Assembly (NCBI GenBank): GCA_002497025.1
Contig: DAMG01000021.1
Location: 5,112-10,926, forward strand
Reading direction: 5' to 3'
Source: Euryarchaeota archaeon UBA126
GTDB taxonomy: Archaea > Thermoplasmatota > Poseidoniia > Poseidoniales > Thalassarchaeaceae
DNA: 5,815 nt
Below the pieces are notes generated by a model. That model was given only the letters and a program-made list of their open reading frames with translations, was not told the origin of the DNA and did no database searches. A program made the translations under genes and the position numbers. Positions 1 to 5,815 of the stretch are shown piece by piece. The stretch's first letter is position 1. Every line of letters starts with the position of its first letter.

Positions 1-216
1 GGGCATCTTTCTGAGGTATTCGCTAATGTTAGTGGAAAGAGGGTTGTTGTTATCGACGATGTAGTATCTTCTGGAACTACGATGAGAAAGACCGTGCAGC
101 ATCTTCGTGAATCGGGAGCTGAAGTCAAACTCTGTTTGGTTTTAGCCAATAAGACCGAAATGAATGAGATTGACGGAGTTCCGTTGCGAGGCCTAGTTCG
201 AGTGGTCACTGTCTGA
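1..216 (+). CDS. Phosphoribosyltransferase, orotate-PRTase-like (GfcR/PyrE-like), C-terminal part
   Basis: This is the last 71 residues of a type I phosphoribosyltransferase; the start lies left of the window. Residues 15-27 (VVVIDDVVSSGTT, about 43-81) are the classic PRPP-binding loop: a hydrophobic strand, two acidic residues that contact the ribose hydroxyls, and a Gly-Thr-Thr turn that holds the 5'-phosphate. After it come a helix (MRKTVQHLRESGAEV), a strand (KLCLVLAN) and the ending KTEMNEIDGVPLRGLVRV. That ending resembles archaeal orotate phosphoribosyltransferase-like proteins, some of which carry an N-terminal helix-turn-helix and act as regulators (GfcR in haloarchaea). True PyrE enzymes usually have a different stretch here, around a VDREEGG-like motif, which is absent. 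Without the N-terminal half I cannot tell enzyme from regulator. The gene lies 10 nt upstream of lysS on the same strand, so the two are probably co-transcribed. The PRTase fold is secure; the subfamily is inference. Confidence 0.82.
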   Translation, partial: GHLSEVFANVSGKRVVVIDDVVSSGTTMRKTVQHLRESGAEVKLCLVLANKTEMNEIDGVPLRGLVRVVTV

Positions 217-219
217 GGT
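214..219 (+). promoter_or_regulatory. Ribosome binding site of lysS, overlapping the upstream stop codon
   Basis: TGAGGT contains GAGGT, complementary to the 3' end of 16S rRNA (consensus GGAGGTGAT), and ends 7 nt before the ATG at 227. Its first three bases are the stop codon of the phosphoribosyltransferase gene. This supports the ATG at 227 as the start and suggests that translation of the two genes is coupled. Confidence 0.6.
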
Positions 220-226
220 AGAATCA

Positions 227-1801
227 ATGCACTGGGCGGACTTTACCGCTGAAAAACTCAGCAAAGAACGTGGTAATAAACAAGTTGCCTGCTCGGGAAT
301 TACCCCCTCGGGTGAATTCCACATTGGCCACATTAGAGAAATTCTTTCCGCCGAAATGATACACAGAGCCTGTCTTGATTCTGGATTAGATTCTCGATAC
401 ATTTTCATCGTCGACTCAATGGACCCGCTTCGTCGAGTATACCCCTTCCTTTCAGAAGAGTACGAACAATACATCGGTTGCCCTCTAGCATTCATTCCTG
501 CTCCGAATTCTGATGGGAATCCAGACCTAAATGGAGTGTCATACGCTGAACACTTCCTGGGGCCATTCCTAGATGCGCTTGCTGAAATTGGAGTATTTCC
601 AGAAGTGATTATGAATCATGAGACATATGCGAGTGGACTATTCGCTGAAAAAATAGATTCTGCTATAGAACAAGCCGATGAGATTCGAGAAATTATCGAA
701 TCAATATCCGGGAGAGAATTAGATGAGGATTGGTTCCCATACAAACCGCTCGGCTCAGATGGTAGTATGGATGGAGTTACTGTTACCGGTTACGAAAAGC
801 CATTCGTACATTGGACTGATGGGCATGGAAACTCGGGTTCTGCAGACATAAGAAAGGCAGAAGGAAAATTACCTTGGAGAATAGATTGGGCGGCTCGCTG
901 GGGAATCCATGGGATAACCTGCGAACCTGCAGGAAAAGATCACGGGGCTGCTGGTGGGTCTTTTGACACAGGATTACCGATATGCAAATTATTGGGTTCT
1001 GAACCGCCCTCAAAGATGGTTTACGAGTGGATTCAAGTTAAGGGAGCAGGACCGATGTCCTCGTCATCTGGTAATACGGTTGACCCAATTGAAGCCCTAA
1101 GATTGGTGCCACCTGAAATTCTACGATATCTAATTGCAGGCTCCAAGATGAATCGCCATATCGATTTCAATACTGGTTCAGCCCTATTTCAGATGGCAGA
1201 TGAATACGAGAGATTAGTCGCAGAACCACCAAATCCTGAAAAAAGCCTGAAAAAAAGAAAACGCGTTGCTGCAATAACCCAAAAAGCAGCAATCCGACTA
1301 AGCCAAATAAAGAGAGGAAGCGACCCTGTTGATTCTCTTGCAGGAGTTACTTTCCGACACTTAGCAATGCTGGCGCAGATCAAAACTTCTGATGATGATG
1401 TTTGGAATTCACTAAGAAATAGTGGCCACCTTAGTGGTGAGCCAAATTCAGCTTTGCAAAACCGATTAGAAAGGATGCGAAACTGGATTGGAAGCATACA
1501 TTTCCCGGAAAATGCAAGAATCAATATTCAAAAGGAAATTGATGATAATGCACGTGTACAATTAAGCCCAAAGCAAATTAAATTCCTACAAAGATTGGCT
1601 ATTGAACTTAGAGATTCTGAATGGTCAGATGAAGCCATAGGGAATACAATTAGATCGATATCTCCTGATTGCGGAGTCAGTGGAAGAGAAGCCTACGTTG
1701 CACTGTATTGGGCTATGTTAGGACGGGAACATGGACCAAAGGCTTCATCACTAATTTTGGAAATTGGGAAATCCGCTGCTATTGAATTGTTCAATTCATA
1801 G
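227..1801 (+). CDS. lysS: Lysyl-tRNA synthetase, class I (LysRS-I)
   Basis: This cytoplasmic enzyme joins lysine to tRNA-Lys in an ATP-dependent reaction. The protein has 524 residues, about the usual length for archaeal class I LysRS. The start MHWAD is the typical family N-terminus. The Rossmann catalytic domain shows SGITPSGEFHIGHIRE (residues 23-38), with the HIGH signature at 32-35. Further family blocks are KLPWRIDWAARWG (214-226), GKDHGAAGGSFDTG (236-249) and the class I KMSKS equivalent MSSSSGN (277-283). The remainder, from about 320, is the helical region that reads the anticodon; it has a basic stretch, KKRKR, at 342-346. One departure is visible: the connecting segment at about 175-204, where Pyrococcus-type enzymes carry zinc-binding cysteines, has no cysteine here although the following GH...G pattern remains. 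It sits 10 nt after the phosphoribosyltransferase gene and ends 1 nt from the convergent FUN14-like gene. Identification is very secure. Confidence 0.97.
   Translation: MHWADFTAEKLSKERGNKQVACSGITPSGEFHIGHIREILSAEMIHRACLDSGLDSRYIFIVDSMDPLRRVYPFLSEEYEQYIGCPLAFIPAPNSDGNPDLNGVSYAEHFLGPFLDALAEIGVFPEVIMNHETYASGLFAEKIDSAIEQADEIREIIESISGRELDEDWFPYKPLGSDGSMDGVTVTGYEKPFVHWTDGHGNSGSADIRKAEGKLPWRIDWAARWGIHGITCEPAGKDHGAAGGSFDTGLPICKLLGSEPPSKMVYEWIQVKGAGPMSSSSGNTVDPIEALRLVPPEILRYLIAGSKMNRHIDFNTGSALFQMADEYERLVAEPPNPEKSLKKRKRVAAITQKAAIRLSQIKRGSDPVDSLAGVTFRHLAMLAQIKTSDDDVWNSLRNSGHLSGEPNSALQNRLERMRNWIGSIHFPENARINIQKEIDDNARVQLSPKQIKFLQRLAIELRDSEWSDEAIGNTIRSISPDCGVSGREAYVALYWAMLGREHGPKASSLILEIGKSAAIELFNS
1783..1798. 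other. Short AT-rich inverted repeat at the 3' end of lysS
   Basis: TGAATT and AATTCA (6 bp arms) flank a GTTC loop, just before the lysS stop codon. It lies within coding sequence and is followed by no clear T-run on the plus strand, so it could equally be chance. It is recorded because it is the only structure at the junction of the two convergent transcription units, where both must stop. The stem is weak and GC-poor. Confidence 0.25.
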
Positions 1802-1802
1802 G

Positions 1803-2132
1803 TCAAGAATCTTCATTCAATGTTTCAAGAAGTAATGTAGTACCAATAAAGCCTCCAGCGAAACCAGCACCGAAGGAACCTAGTTCCAAAATTGAAGAAA
1901 ATACCGATTCTAGTGAATCCGCTATCCAGCTTAAGATATCATTAGCAATTTCCAAAAGACGTCCGAGGTTGATTGTAATTATACCAGAAGCCGCCAGGAA
2001 TCCCAAAAATGAGAATTGTGCTAAAGCGATTATTTTCATCGCTTTCAATGATATACTAACTAAGAATGCTATTGTGGCTCCAAAAAGGAATCCAAGGATT
2101 CCCTTGAGTCCGTAATTCGAAATAGCCTCCAT
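1803..2132 (-). CDS. Small membrane protein, FUN14 family-like
   Basis: This is a 109-residue protein with three hydrophobic segments: about 11-29 (GILGFLFGATIAFLVSISL), about 32-54, ending in SGIITI, and a glycine-rich one at about 84-103 (LGSFGAGFAGGFIGTTLLLE). Between the last two lies an amphipathic stretch (NLGRLLEIANDILSWIADSLESVFSSILE). The order is that of small prokaryotic FUN14-like proteins: a glycine-containing first helix, a second helix leading to a 'G-I-I-T-I-N' turn, a variable helix, and a final G-x-F-x-A-G-F-x-x-G-F helix. I assign the family by pattern from memory; the prokaryotic members have no established function (the human relative FUNDC1 is a mitochondrial outer-membrane mitophagy receptor). 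There is no cleavable signal peptide or catalytic motif. It starts 12 nt after carB behind a good ribosome binding site, so it is probably the last gene of the carAB unit. If not FUN14, it is an uncharacterised small integral membrane protein. Confidence 0.8.
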   Translation of the reverse strand: MEAISNYGLKGILGFLFGATIAFLVSISLKAMKIIALAQFSFLGFLAASGIITINLGRLLEIANDILSWIADSLESVFSSILELGSFGAGFAGGFIGTTLLLETLNEDS

Positions 2133-2136
2133 TTCT

Positions 2137-2144
2137 TCACATCC
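2137..2144 (-). promoter_or_regulatory. Ribosome binding site of the FUN14-like gene
   Basis: Read on the minus strand, GGATGTGA differs at one base from the anti-16S consensus GGAGGTGA and lies 4 nt before the ATG at 2132. It fills most of the 12-nt gap after the carB stop. It fixes the start choice and shows the short gene is likely translated. Confidence 0.55.
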
Positions 2145-5100
2145 TTAATTCAGAATCGCGATATCAAGTAGCCTCGGTTCGGGTATTCCCTCTTTGGCCT
2201 CAGCGATTGCCTGTACTTCCATGCTTGCTCCAGCCATCGTTGTTACAAATGGAATATTGAGCTCGACTGCTAGCCTACGCATCATATTTCCATCCAATAC
2301 CGCACCTCCTGTGCTCCTAGGTGTATTGATAATCAATTGAATCTTACCCTGTCTCATCAGGTCTAAAGCATCTGGAGTAAGGCCCTCAGTGATTCTATAG
2401 CAGGTCTGGACATTTATTCCACCTGAATCCCTGAGAACATGTGCTGTCCCTCTTGTTGCGTAAATAGTGAATCCCATCTCCTCCAATTCTTGAGCCAAGG
2501 GGATAACGTCGTGTTTGTCGGCGTTCTTGACCGTGATGTAGACTCCACCTTCGGTTGGGACAGGAATTTCTGTTGCCAAGCGCGCTTTCAGATAAGCTGC
2601 GGCTGCGCGCTTATGGCTTCCCATTACTTCTCCAGTACTCTTCATCTCTGGCCCTGGGGCGGGGTCAAGGCCTCGTAATTTGATGAAGGGGAATACCGGT
2701 GCTTTGACACAGACAGCCTCACTCTGAGGTTCTGGGAAATCAAGATTGGCTAATTTCTCTCCCATCGTTAGACGGGCTGCAATACGAGCCAGTGGAACGC
2801 CGGTTGCTTTGGCTACGAACGGGAATGTTCGTGATCCACGTGGATTTACCTCCAGAACATACAATGTTTCTCCACGAATGGCGTATTGAATATTGAAACA
2901 GCCCTTCACTCCAAGTTGAATACCAATTTTTCTTGTCCAATCTTCAACTTGCGCTAATACTTTCTTTGAGACATTTTGTGGAGGAATAAAGCAAGTTGAA
3001 TCCCCTGAGTGTATTCCTGCCTCCTCAAGGTGCTCCATTATCGCTCCAATTAGCACCTCGCTACCATCACAAACCGCATCAACGTCTAATTCTGTAGCAT
3101 TACCAAGATATTCGTCAACCAATAGAGGGCGGTCTGGCGAAAGGAATGCTTCCTCCATATATGCATCTAATTGCCGGTTATTGGATAATATCTCCATACC
3201 TCGGCCCCCAAGTACGTAGGAAGGGCGAATTAAAACGGGATAACCTATCTCTTGAACCGCTTCCCTAACTCCTTCAGGAGTACTCGCAGTAGTTCCATTA
3301 GGCATCCTCAGGCCGACCCTTTTCGCAAATGCTTCGAAGCGTTCCCTGTCACTTGCTTCATCAACTGCATCTGGGGTTGTTCCTTGCATGGCTAAGTTGA
3401 GGCCCATTCCTTCTAGATGAGGGAGCCTACCTGCCAGTGGTAGAGCGAGATTGATTGCTGTTTGGCCACCAAATTGCAGTAAGATCCCATGGGCCTTCTC
3501 ACGTAGCAAAATCTCCGCCGAATGTTCCAATGTCAGTGGATCAAAGTATAATCGGTCACTGGTATCAAAATCTGTGGATACTGTCTCGGGATTATTGTTA
3601 ATGATAATTGCTTCATGCCCTAATTCTCTTATGGCCCCAACCGCATGGACACAACCGTAATCGAATTCTATTCCTTGTCCAATCCGAATAGGCCCACTAC
3701 CAACCACAACAATGCGTTGCTTTGTGAAATCATCGATTCCTGGAACATGATCGATTCCAGTTGGAGCCGAGCCTCCTTCATAGGTAGCGTAGTAATACGG
3801 AGTGACAGCGGCAAATTCTGCCGCACAGGAATCTACCATTCGGAATCGTGGGTGTATCTCTAATTCGTGCCTCCTTCGCATAACTGCATCCTCATCAGAA
3901 CCTTCCGGTAACGACTTGAAGCCACTTGCTGGGAAGCCAGCGAGTGCATCAGCGATGTGTAAATCTGTAAATCCTGCACCCTTCCATCTGCGCATCTCTA
4001 GTATGGGGATTTCTGATGCGCTCATCCCTAATTCTCCGGCCGCACGTATCTCAGTTTCGAGTGCGGCCATTTTCTCAAATCTATGAAGGAACCATCTAGT
4101 AATCCCCCCCGAAACATCTCGCACATCTTCTATGGAATATCCTCGTCTGAATGCCTCAAATAGAGCCCCCATTCTTCTATCACTGGGAATTCTCAACCAA
4201 TCAATTAGCATAGCTTCGGGTAATGGTTCACTTGCCCTTTCATCCATGGTTTCTCCACCTGAAGCATCGGCCATAGTGAGTGGCCTTGGATGGGGTTGAC
4301 CATACTCAAGGCTGGCCCAAGCCTTCAGGAAAGCCTCCTCAAAACAACGACCTATTGCCATTACTTCGCCAGTAGATTTCATCGAAGTCCCAATAGTTCT
4401 GTCGGCTGTTCTGAATTTATCGAAAGGCCATCGAGGAATTTTAACAACACAATAATCCAGTGTTGGTTCGAATGCAGCAGTAGTGCCTTCACCGGTTATT
4501 GGGTTAGGTAATTCATCTAGCGTGTAGCCTACAGCAATTAGCGCTGCCATTCTAGCGATTGGGTATCCTGTTGCCTTACTTGCTAGTGCTGAAGATCTTG
4601 AAACTCTCGGATTAACCTCGATTACCCTATATTCTCCAGTCGATTGTTCGACTGCGAATTGAACATTACAACCTCCTTTGATATTCAATCTTCTAATCAG
4701 GCGGAGAGCGGCATCGCGTAGCATCTGATGGTCTCTATCGGATAGTGTCTGTTGCGGTGCAACGACCACTGACTCTCCAGTATGCACCCCCATTGGGTCA
4801 ATATTTTCCATTGTACAGACAATGATTGCGTTATCGGCTCCATCCCTCATTACTTCGTATTCATGTTCTTGCCAACCGAGGATGCTTTCCTCGATTAGTA
4901 CCTGTCCTATTGCAGAATGTAGTATCCCTTGGCTGGCTATCTCTACCAACTCTCCCATGTTATGAGCAGTACCGCCTCCAAGGCCACCGAGTGTGAAAGC
5001 CGGTCTAATCAGAAGAGGGAAGCCGCCGAGAGTATCTGCGGCCTGCATAACCGCTTCAATCGAATCGCAAGCAATAGCTTTGCAAACGGGAAGATCAATT

Positions 5101-5513
5101 TCCTCACAAACTTGCTTGAAAAGATCTCTATCTTCTGCCTCGTCAATGGATACCAAGTCACAACCGATTAATTCTACTTCCAATTCATCTAAACTACCAT
5201 CATGAGCAAGGGCGGATGCAATATTGAGGGCTGTTTGTCCGCCCATTCCGGCGAGTAGAGCATCTGGTTTTTCGATTTCTAAAATTCTCTTTACGACCTC
5301 CGGCAACAAAGGTTCGATGTAAATCCTGTCTGCCATTTCTGGATCGTTTTGAATTGTTGCTGGATTTGAATTAATCAGAATAACTTCGTAACCATCTGCT
5401 CGCAAAGCCCGACACGCTTGACTTCCGGAAAAATCAAATTCAGCAGCTTGACCAATGCGTATTGGTCCACTACCTAAAATTACAATTCGTTTCAAATCGT
5501 CTCTGCGGGGCAT
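2145..5513 (-). CDS. carB: Carbamoyl-phosphate synthase large subunit
   Basis: This cytoplasmic synthetase makes carbamoyl phosphate from bicarbonate, two ATP and ammonia tunnelled from CarA, feeding arginine and pyrimidine synthesis. It has 1122 residues from the ATG at 5513; a TTG one codon upstream is a less likely start. The two homologous halves are plain: VILGSGPIRIGQAAEFDFSG (11-30) and VVVGSGPIRIGQGIEFDYG (602-620). The first ATP-grasp half, the carboxyphosphate site, has R129, LIRPAFTLGGLGGG (168-181), HTGES (244-248), Q285 and E299/N301/R303. The second, the carbamoyl-phosphate site, has LIRPSYVLGGRGMEI (761-775), HSGDS (835-839) and EVNPRGSRTFPFV (888-900). A middle oligomerisation domain (about 400-597) includes the conserved VDSCAAEF (560-567). 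The C-terminus is a full MGS-like allosteric domain (about 985-1110). The protein is roughly 50 residues longer than E. coli CarB, mostly from insertions in the middle domain. The start overlaps the carA stop by one base; the FUN14-like gene follows after 12 nt. Confidence 0.97.
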   Translation of the reverse strand: MPRRDDLKRIVILGSGPIRIGQAAEFDFSGSQACRALRADGYEVILINSNPATIQNDPEMADRIYIEPLLPEVVKRILEIEKPDALLAGMGGQTALNIASALAHDGSLDELEVELIGCDLVSIDEAEDRDLFKQVCEEIDLPVCKAIACDSIEAVMQAADTLGGFPLLIRPAFTLGGLGGGTAHNMGELVEIASQGILHSAIGQVLIEESILGWQEHEYEVMRDGADNAIIVCTMENIDPMGVHTGESVVVAPQQTLSDRDHQMLRDAALRLIRRLNIKGGCNVQFAVEQSTGEYRVIEVNPRVSRSSALASKATGYPIARMAALIAVGYTLDELPNPITGEGTTAAFEPTLDYCVVKIPRWPFDKFRTADRTIGTSMKSTGEVMAIGRCFEEAFLKAWASLEYGQPHPRPLTMADASGGETMDERASEPLPEAMLIDWLRIPSDRRMGALFEAFRRGYSIEDVRDVSGGITRWFLHRFEKMAALETEIRAAGELGMSASEIPILEMRRWKGAGFTDLHIADALAGFPASGFKSLPEGSDEDAVMRRRHELEIHPRFRMVDSCAAEFAAVTPYYYATYEGGSAPTGIDHVPGIDDFTKQRIVVVGSGPIRIGQGIEFDYGCVHAVGAIRELGHEAIIINNNPETVSTDFDTSDRLYFDPLTLEHSAEILLREKAHGILLQFGGQTAINLALPLAGRLPHLEGMGLNLAMQGTTPDAVDEASDRERFEAFAKRVGLRMPNGTTASTPEGVREAVQEIGYPVLIRPSYVLGGRGMEILSNNRQLDAYMEEAFLSPDRPLLVDEYLGNATELDVDAVCDGSEVLIGAIMEHLEEAGIHSGDSTCFIPPQNVSKKVLAQVEDWTRKIGIQLGVKGCFNIQYAIRGETLYVLEVNPRGSRTFPFVAKATGVPLARIAARLTMGEKLANLDFPEPQSEAVCVKAPVFPFIKLRGLDPAPGPEMKSTGEVMGSHKRAAAAYLKARLATEIPVPTEGGVYITVKNADKHDVIPLAQELEEMGFTIYATRGTAHVLRDSGGINVQTCYRITEGLTPDALDLMRQGKIQLIINTPRSTGGAVLDGNMMRRLAVELNIPFVTTMAGASMEVQAIAEAKEGIPEPRLLDIAILN
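2184..2561 (-). other. MGS-like allosteric domain of CarB
   Basis: CarB residues about 985-1110 form the methylglyoxal-synthase-like domain that in characterised enzymes binds regulators such as UMP, IMP and ornithine. Visible elements are GGVYITVKN (989-997), the phosphate-loop-like ATRGTA (1019-1024), IINTP (1061-1065) and the ending FVTTMAGA (1089-1096). At the place where E. coli CarB has a lysine before V-x-EG, this protein has arginine (R1040, in CYRITEG). The domain is complete, so allosteric control is likely, but the effector cannot be read from sequence. Confidence 0.75.
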
Positions 5514-5815
5514 CAATTATCCCCCCTAGAGTTAGGGATTGGAATTCCTGCCAAATGGTCATCCACCATGCCGGCGAATCTATCGAATAGTGGAGATGCG
5601 TCATGTGGACCCGGGCAAGCTTCTGGATGATATTGGATTGTGAAGGCTCTCTTACCAATCAAATCTAGCCCCTCAACAGTTCTATCGTTAGCATTGACGT
5701 ACCTTACCTTGAAGGGGGCCTCAAGTTCGTTTCTTCCACGCGCTGAACAGGCACCGGAGGGATGAGGTGCAAGCATCCCTTTATCCGGATCTTCCACAGC
5801 AAATCCATGATTTTG
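5513..5815 (-). CDS. carA: Carbamoyl-phosphate synthase small (glutaminase) subunit, C-terminal part
   Basis: This is the last 100 residues of CarA, the class I glutamine amidotransferase that hydrolyses glutamine and passes ammonia to CarB. The reading frame is open to the window edge, so the gene continues to the right. The first residues, QNHGFAV, match the conserved block of the glutaminase domain. YHPEACPGPHDASPLF (62-77 of this fragment) carries the His and Glu (H63, E65) that complete the Cys-His-Glu triad; the nucleophilic cysteine lies outside the window. Between these blocks, the family pattern 'V-x-H-x-x-x-x-D-G-T-x-x-G' appears as VRYVNANDRTVEG (37-49), with Tyr and Arg in place of the usual His and Gly. 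It is preceded by roughly 18 extra residues (about 12-32) compared with E. coli CarA. The stop TGA shares its A with the carB ATG. Product assignment is very secure. Confidence 0.95.
   Translation of the reverse strand, partial: QNHGFAVEDPDKGMLAPHPSGACSARGRNELEAPFKVRYVNANDRTVEGLDLIGKRAFTIQYHPEACPGPHDASPLFDRFAGMVDDHLAGIPIPNSRGDN
5519..5527 (-). promoter_or_regulatory. Ribosome binding site of carB inside the end of carA
   Basis: On the minus strand AGGGGGGAT, within the last codons of carA, ends 5 nt before the carB ATG at 5513. It resembles the G-rich anti-16S consensus and supports ATG 5513 rather than the TTG at 5516 as the carB start. Together with the one-base TGATG overlap it implies translational coupling, which would keep the two subunits in equal amounts. 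Confidence 0.5.

Noticed and set aside
193..495. Minus-strand open frame of 100 codons over the lysS start
   Set aside because: It covers the conserved HIGH region of lysS on the other strand and also the ribosome binding site; a shadow frame.
1189..1524. Minus-strand open frame of 111 codons inside lysS
   Set aside because: It lies wholly antisense to a clearly conserved protein, has no ribosome binding site that I can see, and its translation resembles no known family.
1803..2132. FUN14-like gene as a toxin, holin or other defence-linked small membrane protein
   Set aside because: It has three hydrophobic segments with a family-like glycine pattern, and neither an antitoxin, a phage gene nor a defence gene is nearby; the context is metabolic.
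3802..4086. Plus-strand open frame of 94 codons inside carB
   Set aside because: Antisense to the CarB middle domain, with low-complexity Ser/Ala-rich translation, and no promoter or ribosome binding site.
2145..5513. The similar N- and C-terminal halves of carB as a recent tandem repeat
   Set aside because: The two halves are the ancient duplication found in all CarB proteins; the DNA copies are far diverged, so it is not a recent repeat or an assembly artefact.
1..5815. CRISPR arrays, insertion sequences, tRNA or rRNA genes, attachment sites
   Set aside because: I read both strands and found no spaced direct repeats, transposase motifs, cloverleaf-type sequence or rRNA segments; nearly every base is accounted for by the five coding regions.

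Overview
The window reads as ordinary archaeal housekeeping DNA, gene-dense, with GC roughly in the mid-40s by eye. Three things point to an archaeon: a class I lysyl-tRNA synthetase starting MHWAD, a phosphoribosyltransferase tail like the archaeal orotate-PRTase-like/GfcR group, and a FUN14-like small membrane protein. Short Shine-Dalgarno-led, overlapping gene junctions fit as well. My best guess is a mesophilic, probably marine, euryarchaeal relative (Thermoplasmatota / Marine Group II type). That placement is inference from protein flavour, not from a marker gene. Class I LysRS also occurs in some bacteria, such as spirochaetes and alphaproteobacteria, so a bacterial host is not strictly excluded.

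Layout: two gene blocks converge at about position 1802. On the plus strand, the end of a PRPP-binding phosphoribosyltransferase (1-216) is followed after 10 nt by complete lysS (227-1801). On the minus strand, read from the right edge, the end of carA (glutaminase subunit of carbamoyl-phosphate synthase, 5815-5513) overlaps by one base with complete carB (large subunit, 5513-2145). Twelve nt after carB comes a 109-residue FUN14-like membrane protein (2132-1803). The last codons of lysS and of the FUN14-like gene are separated by a single base. There is no gene-free stretch over about 15 nt and no RNA gene, CRISPR array, insertion sequence or other mobile element.

Function: CarA releases ammonia from glutamine. 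CarB uses two ATP-grasp halves to make carbamoyl phosphate for arginine and pyrimidine synthesis. The upstream phosphoribosyltransferase may be a nucleotide-sensing regulator or an orotate-type enzyme, so both blocks touch pyrimidine/PRPP metabolism, but I see no direct evidence that they are co-regulated. LysRS charges tRNA-Lys. The FUN14-like protein is the only gene of unknown role, and its position in the carAB transcription unit is the least expected feature.

I found no convincing undescribed system. The points worth a second look are family-level departures: loss of the usual zinc-ribbon cysteines in LysRS, an insertion in the CarA glutaminase domain, an enlarged CarB middle domain, and the tightly abutting convergent gene ends.
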